DNA of 64,000 bases from Ganoderma boninense (Eukaryota; Basidiomycota; Agaricomycetes; Polyporales; Polyporaceae): contig CM035304.1 in the NCBI GenBank assembly GCA_002900995.3, positions 1,889,476 through 1,953,475 of the forward strand, read 5' to 3'. Below the pieces are notes generated by a model, which was not told the origin of the DNA, searched no databases, and saw nothing but the letters and a program-made list of their open reading frames with translations. The position numbers and the translations under genes were made by a program. Of this stretch, positions 46,063 to 58,590 are shown one piece after another (position 1 is the first letter of the stretch; each line of letters begins with the position of its first letter).

Positions 46063-48467
46063 CTAGAGTGCGAAGCAGATATGGTTGCAGGTGTGGGAAG
46101 TGATGAAGTCTTGAAGGCCCTTCGTTCCGTGATCGCCGATTCCAGACGTGCTGGGTCACGAAGTCAGTAGCGATGCCATGAATTATATAAAATACCTACC
46201 CCTCCATGGTGTGCGTCATGGGATCGAACAAAGTGATTGACAATTTGCCGTCTGTATTGGCGTTATTCGAGCCTGCATTCCCGAAGAGCGAGTTGAATCA
46301 ATGACTGAGCAAGGAAAGGAAGCAAAGAGCAAACCTTGTATGTCAGCGAAGACGTAACGGCACGCCGTCTGTTCGGCCACGTAATGAGCGAAGGCAGTGA
46401 CAGTCAACGACCGCAAGTCGTTGCGGGTAGTAGAGCCCAGAGTCCCGCTAAATTTGACCACCGTGGTAGTGAGTCGCATAGGTTCAACCAGATAGACTTC
46501 TGACAACTCCTCGATAGGAGTTGTATGTACGGGGTTATCGTCGCTGTCTCCCTCACCAGCATCTTCAGTTGGAGGAGCAGAGCTAGGCTTGTACGACTTG
46601 ATAAGGAAAGCGTCGGACACGTCAAACTCTAAACGAAATGGGTGAGGTAATAGATTGACGAGCTGCGAAAGACGTGGCTTACCCGCAATATCTACGCCAT
46701 GATCACAAGCAAGGGCCTTGAACCTATCCGCGAAGTAAGCCATGCGCTTGAGACGGATAAGGTCGGCGGTGAGGACACTGGCAGCTCTGGAGGGGGCAAT
46801 CTCTTCCGATCTACCACTGCCGACATTTACCAGCTTCTTGGCAACGTAGGGCTTATTCCCAATTCGGAGCTGCGCAATGGTGTGTTAAAAGTATTTAAAT
46901 GGGTAGCTCCAGAAATACTCACGCCAAATACGTCCTTGGTGCTACCCCGCTCACTGGCGCTGAGGTCCAGCGATTTGGTTTCCAAAAGGCCCGAGAGCAG
47001 TGTTGACTCCTCCAACAACGTTGGACTGCCAGAGCCTTCAGATATCATGCAAATGGTCTTCTTGAATCGAATATCTATAACGGAGATAGCAGTGGGCGTC
47101 TGAGTGAGAAGGTCGCCGTCCGCAACGAATAAAGATCGCAGTGTCTGCCGCGGTTGCTGGGGAGATGCGGCCTCTGAAAGCAGATTCAATTATGATGGGG
47201 CACGCACGTAGCGAGATAACGAACCTCGGAAACGCTTCGGACTCTGAGAAGGCGTATTCATGTCTGCAACACGAGTTGCGGAGCTCTTGCGTTTCGTGCC
47301 GGCCCTTCCGGTACCCAGGAGCTCAGGATCTTCTGTGCGCGCTGTGTACTGCAAGGTAGTGAGAAACTACAGAAGCCGTAACGCAAGAGAAAAGCAACAG
47401 ACCTGACCGACATTGATGTAGAGCTCAACGCTGAACGCGTATATCTTTGAGTTGGACTTCCCCTTGCGCTGTGTCTGCTTCGGAAGGACGATATATGTAT
47501 CGCGGTATTCAGGACGACTGTACACCTGGTACCAATGCGCAACTGTCATGACGAGATTGTCAGCGGGGAATACGTAGTTGTTTGGGGCACGTAAGCTTGT
47601 CTCCTCCCTACAGGCGAAAAGGTTCAAACATGTCCGTCGAGCTCCGCACAGAACACTTACTCAAGCAAGGGGGCGGAATAAAACTCTGTCCAGCGTCCGT
47701 TCACTTCCTTGAGGATGCGAGAACGGAGAGCTAAAACCCCGCGTGAGATGAGGAGGAACCTTGACGAAACGAGCGACGTACCAAGCATGGTATTCACTTC
47801 CGGGAAGAAGATCACCCCGGTGCCGAGCATTAGATCGACATGTTTTGCTGAGTCACTGCGACGGCATTCATAGTAGACAGTGCAGTGGTTCACTTGACTT
47901 CTCTGTGACGTGTTACTGAACCCTTGAGTTGCACGAATGGTCTGCAGCTCGTCGAGGGAAACAGAAGTTCCGATGACCCCAGTAGTGTCAGGTCTCTCCC
48001 TGTGGAGCTTCATTCCGAGGTGAGCATGGCGACGCTGGGCAGATTGCTCCCGCTCGACGTCTGACGCGCCTGCTTCATAGTTCTCTAAGTCCAGGTCAGC
48101 GTCCCACTCCCGCGTTTCCCAGAATCCCGCAAAAAGAAACTAACCGGCTCTACGGCAGGTCCCACAAGGATCAGTCACCGTCGTACCACAGACGCCGCAT
48201 TCGCCGCATTGCGTGTAGGTGGCCTGAGAGAACTGATTAGAAAATTGAGAAAGCGGCTGTGGAAGGACGTACCCGGATCTCGTCCTTTTCCGCGGTACTG
48301 ACCGCCGGATCTTGGAGTTTAGTGCAGAGAAAGCAAAGTTTACTGCTAGTATCCATTCGAGGGAAGACCACTTGACAACCGTTGTCGACATTATTCTGGC
48401 CGCCGCACGGTTGCATGTTGCCTCGCGCTCGATATTGAATGGGAGGCCAACGTTCGGCGAACGCCAT
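46063..48467 (-). CDS. Alpha-kinase (MHCK/EF2K type), intact
   Basis: Eleven exons splice in phase to about 622 residues. Order: an N-terminal Cys-rich zinc-ribbon-like part (CFLC, CGECGVCG, CGTC), a middle domain (TGVIFFPEVNTML, VMTVAHWYQVY), a basic motif TKRKSSATR, then the alpha-kinase domain at about 410-622. Kinase motifs seen: NKPYVAKKLVNVGSG (ATP-binding lysine), the core FAHYVAEQTACRYVFADIQG, LFDPMTHT, and the Gly-rich, zinc-binding end GIGDHGTKGLQDF with CNHICFAL. The start ATG at 48467 precedes MAFAERWPP; the stop is at 46063-46065. Alpha-kinases phosphorylate Ser/Thr, often in helices; expanded families exist in agaricomycetes. As cargo of a mobile element its target is unknown. 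No frameshift was found. Confidence 0.88.
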
Positions 48468-49059
48468 GATTTACGATAGCCTGAAGCAAGCGGTAGCTGG
48501 ATACGGCCCAGGGGAGGGGGGAGGGGAACACGATTGGGGACGATGGAAAAGCTCGGGCACGAACAAGGGGACACGGCCGGAGACGACAGAGAGAACAGAC
48601 ACGCAGAGGGCGACACGACCGTCGGAGACGACAGAGGGTGGAAACGCACGTCATTTTTATATCCAGGTCCGGCAACGATTGAGACATCGTGAAACACTTG
48701 CAAGTCAGAGCTCGATATGGGTGGAACGTGCCACCAACAACGGCTAGGATGCGCATCGCTATCAATACGATGGATCTACATGGGCCTTGAAGGATCTATA
48801 GTTCCGTACTTGCTAATCTTGGCACGGTGGTCACCATTTTTCACAATGTGACCATAACTGAGAGCAAAGTATTCCTGATTTGGACGAGGTCAGTCTCGAG
48901 AGGCATGCTTCACCATGAGGTACCAATGAGGTACAGCCTGATATCAAATACGTGAGCGACCCGATGACCCAAAATGTAAATGCGTAGCCCCTTTATGCTG
49001 CAGAAACGTTTCAGTTTGCGTCATTCCAACTTGAAGGTGAAGGCCAAGATCAGCACATA
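48468..49059. other. Upstream region of the alpha-kinase gene
   Basis: It holds the kinase promoter region; no gene was recognised. No clear TATA box within 150 bases. Confidence 0.4.
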
Positions 49060-50690
49060 TGCCGAGAAAAACCTAAATTCCTAAAAGGTACGTACCACCC
49101 GAACCCGCTCCCATATATGACACATGAGGAAGCGCGAGAGTACAGCCATCGCTGTCTACCACGCTGAATAGTTCAACATTGGTAATGTTCACAGCCTGCG
49201 CCGGGGAGTTTCTGATTCCGACAAGATCGTGGGTACTGAGAGCGAACTGGGTAGACCACGTCAATCTTGGAATCACGGCAAGAAACCTCCATACCTAACT
49301 GACCCAGCCCGGCACGCGCATGGCATGATGTGACCGGTTCCATGGTTTTCCCCCACTGACTTCTCGTTTAGATTAACCTGAAATGGCATACCGCACCGTA
49401 CCAAGGACAAGAAGGGGTCCGGCGACAGTGACGTATTGGAAACCTATAAGTCAGAGCAAGGGTCAGAATGAGGCTCCTGAGAGGGCATTGTAAGTAGTCT
49501 CGGTGGCTGACCTTTCTTGAGACGGAAAGATCCTGCATGAAACAAGCGAGGGTCGTTGAGAGGAACCCGAAAACGCAGCTCCCCAATCGGATTGTGTAAG
49601 TGGAGATCGCGATGGTATACCGAGACGTCTCGCCCGCTATCATCTGCAGGAAGCCAAATGCGCGCTCAATATTTCGACTTCGCATCCCAACCGTTTTCGC
49701 CCAAACAGCCCCCTCGCTGAAACTGCCCGGATGACAGCTCAGACCTTTATACTTCTATCTCATCCTACACTAGCCTATTTCTCTACCATCGCATCACCTA
49801 AGCCTTACCCTTTGCCAGTCAAACGAAGTGCTGCCAACGTGTCTGCTAGATTGCTGACATCAGTTTAGCGACGGGTGGACGCGGACGCAGCTTGGTGTAG
49901 GTTTGAAACCATTGAGAGGGGGAGCGACGCAGTAAGCCTCCTGGAAAGAGTCAACTAACGGACGTATCTGCCACACTTCTTTCTCACCTTCACATTATTG
50001 ACAAATTGCAGTGATCTCCACCCATTCGTCGCATTCACACCGAGCAGGCAGCGCTTCAATAGCGCTGGCGACGCCATGTAGGGTGAATCGGAGGGGGCAA
50101 ACACGTTTCGGTGGTATATTGAACAGCCAGAGGGGAGCAGGACCATCGTCCGAGGACTCCAGCCGTGTGATATAGGTGCCACCAGTAGGCAACGGGGTGT
50201 CAACGCGCACAACTAATGCATAGGCTGGCGACTTCGCAGACGTGCGAACACAGGTTTTCCATTCAAACCTTTTTGTTTAGCGCAAAATGCAAGCACACGA
50301 GTTTGGAACTCAGGAAGCTCACCTCAACGTTGGCTCCAGGACATGGGGCATCAGCGTCCACGGCTGGGTCTTTCTCTGCAGCTTGGAGCGCTTGAACGAA
50401 GAGCCCAGAGGGAGTCAAGGGAAGCGCGCTGCGTCTATGAGCGGATGCGCACTGTTGAAAGGGTGCTTCCAGTCTCGCAGATCGAGTGCGTCGAACTGAT
50501 GGTATCTTGGCCATTCCGGACCGAGAGACGCGAGGACTGAGAGAACAGTGACTGCAATATCAATGTAAGCGATGAAAAATCGCATGCAAACCCACCGTGA
50601 ATGAATGAGGTGACGTTCTGCGTTGTTCAAGGACAGGAGATCGTCGCAATTGAGTCGAGAGCGGCGATATCTGGGACGGATCAGTCAGTG
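49060..50690 (-). other. Unresolved coding region, minus strand
   Basis: Several protein-like stretches occur on the minus strand: LLSLNNAERHLIHS near 50600, TPLPTGGTYITRLESSDDG near 50170, HRDLHLHNPIGELRFRVPL near 49590 and STQFALSTHDLVGIRN near 49230, separated by intron-like GT-AG segments. They may form one F-box/propeller-like gene, but no continuous model could be built, so no product is claimed. Confidence 0.3.
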
Positions 50691-51732
50691 CTGGGTCAGG
50701 CTCAACTGATCTTCCCAATTGGAAGAGAACTTTTGCCCTCCATCCAGGGCATAAGTAAGTAGTACTGGATGGTCAAGGGCTTTTCATGGCAACCGGACTT
50801 GTAACGGTCACGGCAGAGTGAGGGAGCATTTCGGTTCCCAGCAACAGTCGGACCTACAAAGCAGTCACGGTATTAATAGAAGCAGCTTGGCATGGGATCG
50901 TACCTCCGAGGTATTTCCAATTCGCAGGGTCTGAGTCTCCTACTTATAGCAAGAGTTCTGTAGGACAGCTCCTGCGCCCTAGCGTGACAGACATGAAGTT
51001 CTTCCCATAGTGACCTGCAATGCTTTCCCTTGTTATAGCTGCGGACACTTGACACCCGCCCGTTTCGCGTCTGATGGAACAGGAAGGTGCGAGACTGCGC
51101 CTTACCCAGAGATGAGGCGTCTTGTCAACGTCTGGATCCTTCTAGTTTTCGGAGTGGAGTTATTTCCATCACCGCCAAAACATGAGCAAATTGCACGGAC
51201 CGGGGTTGAATGCGCTTCAAGGCTATTTCTCGCACCCTCTACGTCGTTAGAACAGGGAAAACAGAGCCCAAGTTACGGACAACACCATGGAACGTAGTAT
51301 CCTAGCTGTGGTTGGGCCAGTTACAGCTCGTGGAAGATCGGGGGAAGAGACAGGATGTCTAGCGCTCTGTGGCCGCCACGTTGACTCGGCATTTGCCGAG
51401 AAGGTCTTGTTTTATTGAAAGGGTCTCTCCGACTCTGCCTCACTTCGCCCCGTCGCCCCGTCACCCCCAGACCCCCAGACCCGTTGCCCACCCGGTCCTC
51501 TTTCTCCCTTTGTTCTCTTGTTTGTTGTCGACAATTCTCTCCAGTCGTGCATACATAGCGTCGACTGCCTCCTCCGTCTTCACAGCCTCTCAAACCAAAT
51601 CGGCGTTCCCCTGGTGACGAGTGTCGCGCACGCCGTATCACCCAACATTCTTATGCAAAGGTAATTTTACCCTTCTGGTTTGCTGACAACATCTTGCTCA
51701 TACTGTTTACCGCATGACTCTATAGACTGAGA
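50691..51732. other. Element interior, no gene recognised
   Basis: Only short ORFs. The last 300 bases should hold the promoter of the gene at 51733. Confidence 0.4.
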
Positions 51733-52617
51733 ATGCGGTTGAGCAAGTGGCTTCGTTTTACACGCAGCAAGTCCAAGGCTTGCAGCATGTCCTCCGAAGA
51801 GGAGTGCGCTGGATTGAAGGAACGAACTCGTGAGCAGCCGTAACTTTTTTAAAGTCCTATATTCCCTTACTTCGCAGTTGCAGTGACAACAAAGGGCGAG
51901 ATAGGTGGAGAGGACGGGTCTCCAACCTCCCCTGTTGCTCTCGGCCATCAAGAGCCCCTTCCTCGACGCGATCTCTCGACTCCAACCGTTCAGTTAACGT
52001 CTAGTCCTGCGAGTTCGTTGCATGGATGCCCAACGTCAACACAGCTTGCCTCGGTCCAGGCTGCAGAAGTTGTGCAACAAGACCTGGCTCCCTCCACTCT
52101 ACCCCATTCCCCTCCGGAGCAACCGCAGGCGTCAGGTTTCGCTCTGCCCAACGGTTTCCCGGTTCCCGAACAGCAGCACAGCTCCGATAAACGGCGTAGC
52201 GATCCTCCATCGTCGCTGCTTCATCAGATCTCTGACTCGCATGATCCTGATACTCCAGCTCCCCCAACTCAACCCATCGCTGTTCCTTCAGATTCCAGAA
52301 CGAGCGTCATCTCGGGGTCGAGTTCGTCGTTCAACTCGTCTCAGGAATTCGAGATGGAAGATGACCCGGATTCGGAGCGAGAGAGGCCGACACCTCTCGA
52401 GGCCGCTACCGAGAGAGTGACGGTACGGTCGTCGTTCCTGACCTACTCGAACGTCGACCACCGGCCATCGGGTCGCCAGTTGCGCGTTCAGCCAACACCG
52501 ATGTATGAGAACGCGAACGACTTACGAAGATTCCTCGTCGCCGACTTCGACTTCGGTTCCCTCAACGAAGCATGGGGACGTGGATTGCGTGCGGCGCAGG
52601 TCGAATCTTCGGCGTGA
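51733..52617 (+). CDS. Hypothetical Ser/Pro-rich protein
   Basis: Two exons (51733-51829, 51878-52617) join in phase to 278 residues. The start MRLSKWLRFTRSKSKACSMS is basic. The middle is Ser/Pro/Gln-rich and probably disordered. An acidic stretch EFEMEDDPDSERERP follows, and the C-terminal part (SSFLTYSNVDHRPSGRQLRV, then RRFLVADFDFGSLNEAWGRG) looks foldable. No family was recognised. It lies between the kinase and the integrase of the giant element. Confidence 0.55.
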
Positions 52618-53421
52618 TGCATACGGATTCTGCTCTATTCCCATCGTTGTGGTGCCTACGTCGCTGTTGTGAGCATCTCCGTCGTTGGCCTGATTTTCCG
52701 TAGCTGACCCTAGTTGACTTGCGTCTGTCAATAGGCCTCTGCCCTCGTCTCTTCTCGGTCGCCGGGAGGGGAATAACCCCGTCTGCATTGGTTCTTGTAT
52801 TATTCCATGTTGCGTTTTGTACTTTTGCTGCCGTCTAGCCCCAGCCGTCCCACTTTGATGCCCTTCGTTACTGCGTACCTATTATGTTTTGCCTTATGTT
52901 ATGCCTGTGTTCTACTACTCAGTGTCCATCCAATTTATCGCTATATGTTGGCGTTATACAATTGTCGTGAGTGCTGCAGATTGATGAGAGAATGACATTG
53001 CCGACAGCAAGGACGACCGATACGACACTCCCGTCCAGCCACTGCTCGCTGCCCAAGCCCGCAAGAACAACGCGTTTCGGGTCGCGGCACGCCCGGTCCC
53101 TCTAAAATCGGCCCGTTCGGCGCGCGTGCCCCGAATACCAACAACAGTTCGCGCTCGCTGCTGCACGTGCACCGCCAGCCGCCAGCCGCTGGATCCCCTT
53201 CACAGCAGACTGAGACAAGGGATGCAACCGCAAGGGATGATGGGCATCCCGCCCCCGCCCGGGGTCCCACTCCCACCGCCTGGATCCTGCGGAATGTAAG
53301 CGATGGTGCCGCTGCCGATGATGGGACCGTCATGGTCGTCATGACCTCTGCGTCCAATTTCGTGCCACGCAGAACTGTTCGGGTCGTTCAACATGACATC
53401 TGACATGTCGAGATCGCTGAA
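52618..53421. other. Element interior, no gene recognised
   Basis: Convergent 3' space between the Ser/Pro-rich gene and the integrase gene. Short overlapping ORFs only. Confidence 0.45.
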
Positions 53422-55053
53422 TTAACGACGGGACTGTAAGGCATCAATCATCATGGAAAACACTGCCCATGCCGCTGCAAGTGTGATACGAGGATACCCA
53501 AGATCAGCGTAAGCTCCATCAGCCTCTGCTTGGAACTCTGGAGTCACAAACTGGTATGCTTGTCGGCGCTCCTCTTCACCCCCTACCTCCTCGCGAAGTT
53601 GATGGATCATGTCCTGGCGCACAGTTACCCGGCAATCCCTGGCAGTTGGTCGCATATGCGTAGGACAAGTCCATATATGCATTGGTGACGTCCCGGACGG
53701 AAGGTCTTTCTCTTTTTGGCGGCGGACCGTGTGGTTGTTCCAGTATTCGCGATACTCGTCAAGCCGCTCCTGGAGTAAAGGGGGCCACAGCCAGTTGAAA
53801 ACATTCCTAAGATGGATGTATTGTAGTTAAGATCAGCCATACGACGACGAAAAGAAAAACACTAAACACGTACACGTGGAGTGGGTCGTTCGAGTTGAAA
53901 ACAGCGGCTCCGCTTAAGATCACCTCGCGAACATTGTGACCTTCGCCTTCACGCAGCCACAACCAAAATCCCTCGATTGGCGTGTTGTGTTTGCTTTGCA
54001 CCTGAACCCACGATTGGAATTCGTCTTCCGGTATCTCGGGCGCGGCATCTTGCCTGCCGAAAAAAGTCAATGATATATATCGAGTATTTACTACGCAACA
54101 CACCTAAGAAGCTTCTGAAATTGTATCATGGTGCCCGTCTCTGAACCCTTGTCGCTCACCATGGTCATCGGAATTGCTGTGGAGCGAAAATACGGTGAAT
54201 ATCTAACTTACATGGGTCAACAGCCACATACCGCCGAAGTCCTCGACAAAGTCGAGGTAAAGGTGTGCGCACGTGGATGCCAGACGAACATTTGGGAGTA
54301 CGACTAGCACGAAAACAAATCCACCCCACAGGTCCCGAAATGCGTAGATTGGGAGTGTCACCGTCCCGAGGCGAAGAGCCTGTGAAGATAACTTTTCGTG
54401 TCCGTCGACATGAATTTGATGCATGGGACCAATGCAGTCTAGCGGCACACGGGGGATGACGTCGCGGACCCTCCCCGGGAGACGAAGGTCGAATTCGTGG
54501 TCGAAATGGTCGTGTAATACGGACCTTAGTTCATCCCTATTCCACTATGAGTTGGATGGCGGCGTATGGTGGTGAAACATACCTGGATATCGAAATACCC
54601 TTGTTTGCCAGACGTTGTCGCACTTGCGCGACTCCCCACCTCCCCTGGACATCACTTCGTTTGAGATCCAAAATAGCCTGCATACGTTCCGACGCATTCC
54701 CTTGCTTGATTTTGTTTCGTACGGTTGGGACGCCGAGTCGTGCCCTTAGCTTGTACAAAGACGTACGACTACGTCGTCTCACGGTCGGACACGAGCATCG
54801 ATGCATATATCTGAATGAAACTGACCTCATCGGACAGCCTAGAGACCGAAGCCTGGCCAGCTGTTCACCAATGGATAACCCTGCCCCGTTTTTCTCGCGG
54901 TTGAATTGCTGGAATAATCGGACCAGGGTGGCGTCGTCGAGAGTGAGGGCTGTTTAGAAGCTTGATCAATTTGTTGAATGCAATGCGATCATGAGAGAAG
55001 GTGCACCCACTGAGCTTGCCGCCGTATTGATTTTGACCGTCGGTATTGACCAT
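53422..55053 (-). CDS. rve-type DDE integrase/transposase, intact
   Basis: Seven exons splice in phase to about 436 residues. It starts MVNTDGQNQYGG (ATG at 55053). Two helical, HTH-like segments follow (SIGEQLARLRSLGCPM and KLRARLGVPTVRNKIKQG), then the integrase catalytic core with all three acidic residues in place: IHVDGHEKLSS (first Asp), VSDKGSETG (second Asp) and HNTPIEGFW (Glu). The tail NVFNWLWPPLLQERLDEYRE, then YWNNHTVRRQKEKDLPSG, is typical of the agaricomycete integrase-core family. DDE integrases cut and join DNA ends, so this is the best candidate for moving the giant element. The stop at 53422-53424 follows DALQSRR. No frameshift was found. Confidence 0.9.
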
Positions 55054-55774
55054 CTCAATCCACCGCTGGACAGCTAATGAGACTAAGCTCTGTGGAGAGA
55101 TTTCTCACCTACAGCGACAGTGACTAGACTTGAATATCTGCGAGTCTTCTTCCTATTCGGCTTCGGCTTCGGTGGTAAGCTAAGAAAGCCAGTCAAGCGG
55201 GTATGAAATGGTGGACGAGGGTTGAAACAGAGGATGTGAATGGATGTACACTGGATCTTCTTGGAGGCCTACGTCGCCATGTTAGGACAGAGGGCATAGA
55301 CGAGTCGCACACTCCCCAGTGAGCATTTGTCATGCCCAGTTGTTTCATGGCATCGCATGTGATTGGTTGGGGCGACCAGACCTGGCGACATTCGCCTGAC
55401 AAACGTCCGTTGAGACACGCCCGAAAAAGCATAACACAGCCCCGCCGAATGCGGTCCACATCCGATTCATTCGACAACTACAACCGGATCTCAGTGACGA
55501 ATTAAAACTCCAAATGAGGGATACGCATCCAGGCTACATCGCCCTCAGTCTGAAGACCAGTCGGTGTACTAAGGAGTAAAGCCCACAGTCGACCGGGACG
55601 CTGGGACGTTGTGACCACAGCGGGTTCGACGCAAGATGTATTCTGTCCCGGATGTTCCAGCCGTCACAGTTTCATGAGGAATCGAACAAACCGGCGTGAG
55701 TTAACCAACGGAATGCCGCACTTCTAAAAGCCCCGCTCAAACCATCCAGCCAGATGTGGAGTGACAGTGCCATC
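55054..55774. other. Upstream region of integrase gene
   Basis: Should contain the integrase promoter; no other gene was recognised. Confidence 0.4.
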
Positions 55775-56790
55775 TCAAGGGGCAAGAAGAACTGGGCTTG
55801 TACCACCAGAATGGGGCTGCGTGTATCTCGGTGGAATTCCGTCCGAAATCGTCGAGCCGGACAGTGGCTCACAGTGTCACCCTCAAGGGTCCGAGCGAAG
55901 GGCACGGGCTCACCTCATGGATGACCGGCAGGCAACGCTTCCTGCGGTCGAGGACCTGCCGAATCAGTGCTGCTGAAAACTTTGTCACACTGTCACCCCC
56001 GCCTCATGGTGCGAAGTGGGCGGCCGCGCTCGTCGAAGCCCTGCCCAGATCTGACGTCGGGTAACCTCAGCGCTGGGGCATTGGCCTGGCGGGGCGTGTA
56101 CGTACTTGCGAACAGGGAGCTATGCTTCTCTCGCTCGCAATCATTCCAAAATCGTCGAGCTGGACAGTGGGTCACAGTGTCACCCTCAAGGGTCCGAGCG
56201 AAGGGCACGGGCTCACCTCATGGATGACCGGCAGGCAACGCTTCCTGCGGTCGAGGACCTGCCGAATTAGTGCTGCTGGACACTTTGTCACACTGTCACC
56301 CCCGCCTCATGGTGCGAATCTGACGTCGGGTAACCTCAGCGCTGCCAGTGGGGCATTGGCCTGGCGGGGCGTGTACGTACTTGCGAACAGGAAGCTATGC
56401 TTCTCTCGCTCGCAATCATTCCAAAATCGTCGAGCTGGTCTGTTGGTCACAGTGTCACCCTCAAGGGTCCGAGCGAAGGGCACGGGCTCACCTCATGGAT
56501 GACCGGCAGGCAACGCTTCCTGCGGTCGAGGACCTGCCGAATTAGTGTTGCTGAAAACTTTGTCACACTGTCACCCCCACCCCATGATGCCCAGAAGGCG
56601 GCGGCGCTCGTCGAAGCCCGGCTCGGATCTCCTCATCTGAAGTCGCGTAATGGCGCCAGCTGGCGGGCTGGCGGGACTGGGCGTGTACGAGTAGAAGGGG
56701 CATAGAAGCGCTTTCACGAAGGCCTTCCAAAATCGACCTGGCATTGGGCGATGTCACAGTCACAAGGGAGCCAACGGACAGCAGGCAAAT
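55775..56790 (+). repeat. Tandem array of 275-305-bp units
   Basis: Three good units share GTCACAGTGTCACCCTCAAG, GATGACCGGCAGGCAACGC and GAGGACCTGCCGAAT, at about 55868, 56171 and 56447. A fourth, degenerate copy runs to about 56790. The second unit is longer than the third by a small internal insertion. Not coding in a consistent frame. Confidence 0.88.
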
Positions 56791-57214
56791 CCGAAGTTCT
56801 GTAACACACTCCCGTGTGGGTTCTATTGAACACGACGTGAGTTGGTGCGCAGACAGGTCCGGGAGTCGCATAAGAGTGTTTCCGATGCAGTAATCCGGCG
56901 ATGCCTTGGGAGACTGTGGAGGGGAGCTTGGATTAGGCGTACTTACAGGTAAAAGCCCGAGCACATGCCTTGGGGTCATGGTGCACCCGCACTGGCACAA
57001 CAGGACGTTACCGAAGGCGTTGCTCCTCCCAAAGAGGATGCGAGTGGTTGCCGAATAGCCGCCGCCGTGGACCCGCTCCTGCAGGTGACCCTGCCGCGGT
57101 TTCAAAGTCGGTCAGCCGCCCGCGAGGGAGAATAAGAAGGCAGATGCGAGTGAGCGAGAGCACCATCCCCGCCCACTCGTTCCTACTAGTCTTCGAGCGA
57201 CATCCTCCCACAAT
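56791..57214. other. Upstream region of P2
   Basis: A minus-strand ORF (56563-57105) overlaps the repeat array and shows no motif. The rest probably holds the P2 promoter. Confidence 0.4.
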
Positions 57215-58590
57215 ATGCAGCCATTGCAGCAGCCCGCAGCGACTGGTCAAGAAACCCACGCAATCCAGCCCGTCGCCATCGCCATTGCTGACTTGGCGGC
57301 CCCGGGTAAGTCATGTTTTACTAGACACTTACTGTTGGTGCAGTGCGCTGACTTCAACATCCACAGTTAACCTAGGCCGTGGCGCTGGTACCGGTGCCAA
57401 CCCGCCCTTAGTTTTCACCAGCGGACTTTGGCGGGGATTTCCCACGACCTTCGAGCCAATCCTCCGCGCCCCCGGTCCAACTGTTCTCGACGAGAACGAT
57501 CGCATTCTCGCATCTCTCCTTTCTGCAGCGCCTGATCGAGTCACTCTATCCCCCATCTTGTCGCTGCCCACTTTGCGCGTCGACCAGCTCGTCATATTTC
57601 GTGAAATATGTATCCAACTTGCCGCATTTCCAGACGATGCTCGCAAGATCATAATCGTCAGCCGGAAGGTCACCCTCGAGCATATCTTCCTCATGGTAAC
57701 CGTTTTCCGGTACCCCGACAATATCGACAATGCCGCTGAGAACCTTGCTCAGGTACTCACAGAGTGCGTCCCTATCCTACTCGCTCCAGCCCCGCACTGA
57801 CCCACTTGGTGAACCACTGCGCAGGATGCTAAGCGAGTTTCGGCGGTGGGCGGCTACGTGGGATGCCCAGACCGCTCTTGCGCTCTATGCCAACAAGGAT
57901 GAAGGTGCGCGTCAGCTGGTGGAGCAAGCAAGTTGAGTCCCTGCACGCCTCCCCTGTGTAATATGAGCTGACGTCGTGGTTGCAGTGAGGAAGCTGGTGG
58001 CCCGGGCCGGCGTCGAAGTCGACTTGGAGTCCAAGTGGCTTTACAGCCTGCTCCGGGCGATTGGTCATCTGCCGGAGGTCTGGGCGTCGACTGAAGGCGT
58101 TGCCCCCCCAATGCCCAGCGGTCCCTCGCGCTTCCCGCAGGACGTCCCGCTCCCTCCCTCCACTCCTTCCACCCCCGCCATTCCTTTGGGCTCCGGTGAT
58201 GCGGCCGCTCAGTCCAGGCAGTATCGGGCGTTGAACAACTCTTACGTCAGTCTTAGTTCGTCCTCCGTTTCCTCGTTTGGATCCAGGCCCCGCAGCCAGG
58301 TCTACCCCACGACCAGCCGGATCTCCAGATTCCAAGACATCATCCGGTCGGAGCGGGGCAAGATCCTCCAGTTCGAGTTCGAGAAGGACCTTGCCAAGAC
58401 CCTGGTTGACACGTTCTACCGCAGCCTTCTCACGCAGTACTCTCACCGTTTTTTGGGGTGCCGTATGTCGCAGGCGTACATCGGGCTCATCGTGAGGTAC
58501 CCTGACATCCTCGGTCAGCTGATTGTTCGCAGCTGTGTGCACCTGCATCACAAGCTGGACGTTTTGAACGAGCTTATTCGGGACCTCTAG
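57215..58590 (+). CDS. Element protein P2, paralogue of P1
   Basis: Exons 57215-57305, 57367-57763, 57825-57931 and 57986-58590 total exactly 1200 bases, a 399-residue protein starting MQPLQQPAATGQETHAIQ. Blocks LPTLRVDQLVIFREICIQLA, LSEFRRWAATWDA and WLYSLLRAIGHLPEVWAS match P1 in order, and the second and third introns interrupt at the same phases. A Pro/Ser-rich linker precedes a C-terminal helical region (FQDIIRSERGKILQFEFEKD, LDVLNELIRDL). No known family, signal peptide or membrane segment was recognised. Two such genes in one element suggest an element-specific family. Confidence 0.7.

Noticed and set aside
56563..57105. 180-residue minus-strand ORF
   Set aside because: It starts in unique sequence and ends in the degenerate tandem repeat, with no recognisable motif.
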